Source: an uncultured Novosphingobium sp.
GTDB taxonomy: Bacteria > Pseudomonadota > Alphaproteobacteria > Sphingomonadales > Sphingomonadaceae
Reading direction: 5' to 3'
Length of the DNA stretch: 45,574 nt
Assembly (NCBI GenBank): GCA_937864195.1
Contig: CALMJG010000028.1
Coordinates: 1-45,574, forward strand
Position 1 is the first letter of the stretch; each line of letters begins with the position of its first letter. The position numbers were made by a program, and so were the translations under genes. The notes under the pieces were generated by a model, which searched no databases, was not told the origin of the DNA, and saw nothing but the letters and a program-made list of their open reading frames with translations. This document shows, in pieces, positions 42,729 to 45,574 of the stretch.

Positions 42729-43484
42729 TCAGCGCAGGTAGAAGTCGACCGTGGTGACCACCCGGACCTTCTTGTAGGGGGTGTCTGATACGCCCCAGCC
42801 GCCGCCACTGTCGCCATCGCGGGCCTGGACTTCGAAATAGCCCTGGGTCGCGCTCTTGATCGTGCCGACGCTGGTGCCGCTGTCCTTGGCGAACTGTTCG
42901 GCCGAGGCGCGCGCGTCCCTGGTTGCGTCGGCCACCATCGCCGGCTTGATCGCGTTGAGCTTGGTGAAAGTGAAGGCCATGCCCGACCCTTCTTCCAGCA
43001 CCACACCGCGCCGGACCAGTTCGAACTGCCGCTTCACCGCGGACTGGGCGCGCTTGATGTCGGTGGAACGCAGGGTCATCCGCTGGCGCACGGTAAAGCG
43101 CTGCACCCCGTTGTCGGTGAACTGGCTGACGTTGGCACCGGTCGGCTGCAAGTCGTCCGCCGGAAAACCCAGTTCCCGGAAGAAGGCGCGGATCGATTCG
43201 GTATCGCGGTCGACGCTGGCCTGGGCCGTGGCGAAGTCTTCTGACGTTGCGGAATAGGCAATCGTCCAGGTGGCGAGATCGGCGGTCACCTCGCGTTCGG
43301 CAAGGCCGCGCACGGTGACGGAGCGGTCGGCATCCTTGGCACGGACCAGGCCGTTGCCCAGCAGGTAGCCGCCGACCACCAGGCCCACGGCCAGCACTCC
43401 GGCGCTCGACAGCCAGCGGCGGGTTGTCGGATCCCGCCAGAAAGCGCTGGCAGGGGCGGGGTCATCAAGGCTAGTTTCAGGCAT
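42729..43484 (-). CDS. SIMPL domain-containing protein (DUF541/YggE-like)
   Basis: The 251-residue protein has a 30-residue cytoplasmic N-terminus, one membrane helix (LSSAGVLAVGLVVGGYLLGN) and a periplasmic SIMPL/DUF541 domain starting SVTVRGLAEREVTADLATW. Two later motifs, LRSTDIKRAQSAV and VVTTVDFYLR at the end, fit the family. E. coli YggE is linked to oxidative stress defence, but the biochemical role of the family is not known. It diverges from gloA. Confidence 0.85.
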   Translation of the reverse strand: MPETSLDDPAPASAFWRDPTTRRWLSSAGVLAVGLVVGGYLLGNGLVRAKDADRSVTVRGLAEREVTADLATWTIAYSATSEDFATAQASVDRDTESIRAFFRELGFPADDLQPTGANVSQFTDNGVQRFTVRQRMTLRSTDIKRAQSAVKRQFELVRRGVVLEEGSGMAFTFTKLNAIKPAMVADATRDARASAEQFAKDSGTSVGTIKSATQGYFEVQARDGDSGGGWGVSDTPYKKVRVVTTVDFYLR

Positions 43485-43495
43485 CGCAGGACTCC

Positions 43496-43523
43496 CTCAT
43501 GGTGCGGGCCTCATGGTGCGGGC
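43496..43523 (+). repeat. Exact 14-bp tandem duplication
   Basis: CTCATGGTGCGGGC occurs twice without a gap (43496-43509 and 43510-43523) in the divergent spacer between the SIMPL gene and gloA. It may be a recent slippage event. Confidence 0.85.
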
Positions 43524-43593
43524 ACAGTGCCCCTCGCATGCTGTCTGCGCGATGAACCGTTTTTTATCAGCGACGAACCGAGTTGGAAACCGC

Positions 43594-44028
43594 ATGACCG
43601 CCTTCCTCCATACCATGATCCGGGTGACCGATCCCGATGCCACCATCGCCTTCTTCGAACTGATTGGCGTGAGGGAAGTGCGCCGCTATTCCAGCGAACA
43701 GGGCCGTTTCACCCTGATCTTCCTGGCCGCGCCGGGGCAGGAGGGCGTGGCCGAGGTGGAGCTGACCTGGAACTGGCCGGATGAGGACGGCAAGGCCGAA
43801 ACCTACACCGGCGGGCGCAACTTTGGTCATCTCGCCTATCAGGTCGATGACATCTACGAGACCTGCCAGCGGGTGATGGACGCCGGGCACATCGTCCACC
43901 GCCCCCCGCGCGACGGGCACATGGCCTTCATCAAGTCGCCTGACGGGATTTCGGTCGAGCTACTCCAGAAGGGCCGGCTCGAACCGCGCGAACCCTGGGC
44001 CTCGATGCCCAACACGGGCAGTTGGTAG
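43594..44028 (+). CDS. gloA: Lactoylglutathione lyase (glyoxalase I)
   Basis: Glyoxalase I turns the hemithioacetal of methylglyoxal and glutathione into S-lactoylglutathione. The 144-residue VOC-fold protein has all four expected metal ligands: H6 (FLHTMIRV), E56 (VELTWNW), H79 (NFGHLAYQV) and E122 (SVELLQ). The short form without long inserts resembles the Ni-dependent bacterial enzyme. ATG 43594 is the natural start before the first ligand; open codons before it lie in the spacer. Confidence 0.92.
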   Translation: MTAFLHTMIRVTDPDATIAFFELIGVREVRRYSSEQGRFTLIFLAAPGQEGVAEVELTWNWPDEDGKAETYTGGRNFGHLAYQVDDIYETCQRVMDAGHIVHRPPRDGHMAFIKSPDGISVELLQKGRLEPREPWASMPNTGSW

Positions 44029-44032
44029 GCGG

Positions 44033-45226
44033 TCAGCGGCGGGACGCCGCGCCTGCGCCGCGCAGCACCACATAGCCTGCCAGCGCCGACAGCAATGATC
44101 CCATCAGCACGCCCAGCTTGGCTTCCTCGATCAGCGCCTCGTTGCCGGGGAAGGCCAACTGGCCGATGAACAGGCTCATGGTGAAGCCGATCCCGCAGAG
44201 CAGCGCCATGCCCCACAGCTGGCGCCAGCTGGCGCCTTCCGGGCGGGCGGCAAATCCGGTGCGCTCCGCCACCAGGATCGCGCCAAGCACCCCGGCCTGC
44301 TTGCCCAGCAGCAGGCCTAGCGCGATGGCGAGCGGCAGCGGGGCGGCAAGGCCCTCAAGCCCGATCCCCGCCAGCGAAACCCCGGCATTGGCAAGCCCGA
44401 ACAGCGGGACGATGGCATAGGCGCTGACCGGAGCGAGCGCGTGTTCCATCCGCAGCAGCAGGCTGTCGCCGCGCGCATCGAGCGCCATCGGCACGGTCAG
44501 CGCGGCTAGCACGCCCGCCACCGTGGCGTGGACGCCGGAATGGAGCACCGCGTACCACAGCGCCGCGCCGACCAGCATATAGGGCAGGCCGCGCGCCACT
44601 TTCATCCGGTTGAGCACCACCATCAGGGCCAGCATCGCCACCGCGCCGCCCAGCCAGGCCAGCTTCAGGCTGCCGGTATAGAACAGGGCGATGATCGCCA
44701 CGGCCCCCAGGTCATCGGCGATCGCCACGGTCAGCAGGAACAGCCGCAGCGAGGGTGGCGCGCGCTTGCCCAGCAGCGCCAGCACTCCCAGGGCAAAGGC
44801 AATGTCGGTTGCAGCCGGGATCGCCCAGCCGGGCCACAGATCCGGATCGCCGCCGGCCACCACCAGGTAGACCAGCGCGGGCGCGGCCATGCCGCAGGCG
44901 GCGGCGAGCACCGGCAGGCGCCGCCGCTCGGGCGAGGAGAGCTGTCCGTCCAGCACCTCGCGCTTGATCTCGAGTCCCACCACGAAGAAGAACACGGCCA
45001 TCGCCGCGTCGTTGATCCACAGGTGCAGCGTGTCCAGCTTGGCAACCGGCGTCCACGGCAGGGGCGCGTGCAGCACGGCATGATAGCTGCCCGACAGCGG
45101 CGAATTGGCAAACGCCACTGCCAGCGCGGCAACCACGATCAGCAGCACTCCCGCGCCGGCCTCTCCTCCGGCCAGGCGGACGGCAAGCGCGGCGAGCGAA
45201 TGGAAGGGATGGCGGCTGCGGATCAT
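44033..45226 (-). CDS. nhaA: Na+/H+ antiporter NhaA
   Basis: NhaA exports sodium in exchange for protons and works in pH and salt homeostasis at the inner membrane. The 397-residue protein has about 12 membrane helices and the key pair D171-D172 in TVAIADDLGAVAIIALFY, plus AAMAVFFFVVGLEIKREVLD and PAATDIAFALGVL. ATG 45226 is used; a GTG at 45241 would add five residues (VIQAR). It converges on gloA with only 4 bp between stops, and no clear terminator. Confidence 0.93.
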   Translation of the reverse strand: MIRSRHPFHSLAALAVRLAGGEAGAGVLLIVVAALAVAFANSPLSGSYHAVLHAPLPWTPVAKLDTLHLWINDAAMAVFFFVVGLEIKREVLDGQLSSPERRRLPVLAAACGMAAPALVYLVVAGGDPDLWPGWAIPAATDIAFALGVLALLGKRAPPSLRLFLLTVAIADDLGAVAIIALFYTGSLKLAWLGGAVAMLALMVVLNRMKVARGLPYMLVGAALWYAVLHSGVHATVAGVLAALTVPMALDARGDSLLLRMEHALAPVSAYAIVPLFGLANAGVSLAGIGLEGLAAPLPLAIALGLLLGKQAGVLGAILVAERTGFAARPEGASWRQLWGMALLCGIGFTMSLFIGQLAFPGNEALIEEAKLGVLMGSLLSALAGYVVLRGAGAASRR

Positions 45227-45337
45227 CCGCGCTTGAATCACGGTCCGGCCCCACATGCAAGCCGAACCGGATTGCCCCCAGTGCCAATCCCCACTAGGCT
45301 TTAACCCGTAGGTAACGCATTCAACCAGGGGCGGTGA

Positions 45338-45574
45338 ATGGCGGGGGCGGATTCCGGGATTGCTGCGGCGCTGCACTGGCTCTCGCTTGCGGAGCGGGAA
45401 CTGCTGCTGTTTGCCGGCTTCTGGATGGCGATCGGCCTGCTCGACGAGTTCGCGGTCGATGCCGTCTGGCTGTGGTGCAAGCTCACCGGCCGCGCGCGCA
45501 CCACCCACCTGCCCGAAGGCTACGGCGCCCAGCCGCTCGCGGGGCCGGCTGCGATCATGATCCCGGCTTTCCAG
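45338..45574 (+). CDS. NfrB-like glycosyltransferase, N-terminal part
   Basis: The first 79 residues of a gene cut by the window edge. A hydrophobic segment (LLLFAGFWMAIGLLDEF) and AVDAVWLWCKLTGRARTTHL precede AAIMIPAFQ, the start of a GT-A glycosyltransferase domain. This resembles NfrB, the inner-membrane glycosyltransferase of the phage N4 receptor system, where it works with the outer-membrane protein NfrA. The catalytic motifs are beyond the window, so the call rests on the N-terminus only. It diverges from nhaA across a 111-bp spacer. Confidence 0.7.
   Translation, partial: MAGADSGIAAALHWLSLAERELLLFAGFWMAIGLLDEFAVDAVWLWCKLTGRARTTHLPEGYGAQPLAGPAAIMIPAFQ

Overview
This GC-rich window (roughly two-thirds G+C by eye) carries the division and cell wall (dcw) cluster of an alphaproteobacterium, most likely a member of the Sphingomonadales. 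Pointers to that group are the style of the dcw cluster, a TorF-type porin, an NfrB-like glycosyltransferase, the CysI cluster with DUF2849 and DUF934 genes, and a BI-1 gene with a structured leader. The order assignment is inference. No phage, insertion sequence, CRISPR array or other mobile element was seen; this is chromosomal core DNA.

Region 1 (1-1416) holds the end of a cysteine synthase gene and two overlapping genes for poorly characterised membrane-anchored proteins. Region 2 (1417-20447) is a complete dcw cluster in the order mraZ, rsmH, ftsL, ftsI, murE, murF, mraY, murD, ftsW, murG, murC, murB, ddl, ftsQ, ftsA, ftsZ. Ten of the fifteen junctions are 4-bp ATGA/GTGA overlaps, three are 1-bp TGATG overlaps and one is an 8-bp gap, so mraZ to ftsA look translationally coupled. 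Only ftsA-ftsZ has a real spacer (131 bp), and it carries two GANTC sites in a palindrome. The 341-bp leader before mraZ is rich in nested inverted repeats. The cluster makes lipid II from UDP-MurNAc (MurB to MurG) and supplies the divisome (FtsL, I, W, Q, A, Z).

Region 3 (20548-26216) holds a secreted TPR/SPOR protein right after ftsZ, a YbjN-like protein, proC, a BI-1 family membrane protein behind a structured leader resembling the ybhL motif, a proline-rich lipoprotein and tRNA-Ala(CGC). Region 4 (26217-31461) holds obgE, a REP-like inverted pair, proB, an SDR epimerase, a cytochrome b561-like protein with a long acidic insert, a membrane-anchored LuxR-type regulator and a small lipoprotein.

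Region 5 (31505-37572, minus strand) is a sulfur assimilation block transcribed sseA-metC, then cobA-DUF2849-cysI-DUF934-cysH. It covers reduction of activated sulfate to sulfide, precursor supply for the sirohaem cofactor, and methionine and mercaptopyruvate metabolism. Region 6 (37701-45574) is mixed: a proline-rich membrane protein, queF, a metallophosphatase-UDP-glucose dehydrogenase pair, a TorF-like porin, a SIMPL-domain protein, glyoxalase I, nhaA and the start of an NfrB-like glycosyltransferase.

The signals most worth a second look are non-coding: the folded dcw leader, the GANTC sites around ftsZ and mraZ, the BI-1 leader with mutually exclusive hairpins, and a 14-bp palindrome before the cytochrome b561/LuxR pair. 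Among proteins, the TPR/SPOR protein behind ftsZ and the acidic-insert cytochrome are the least conventional.
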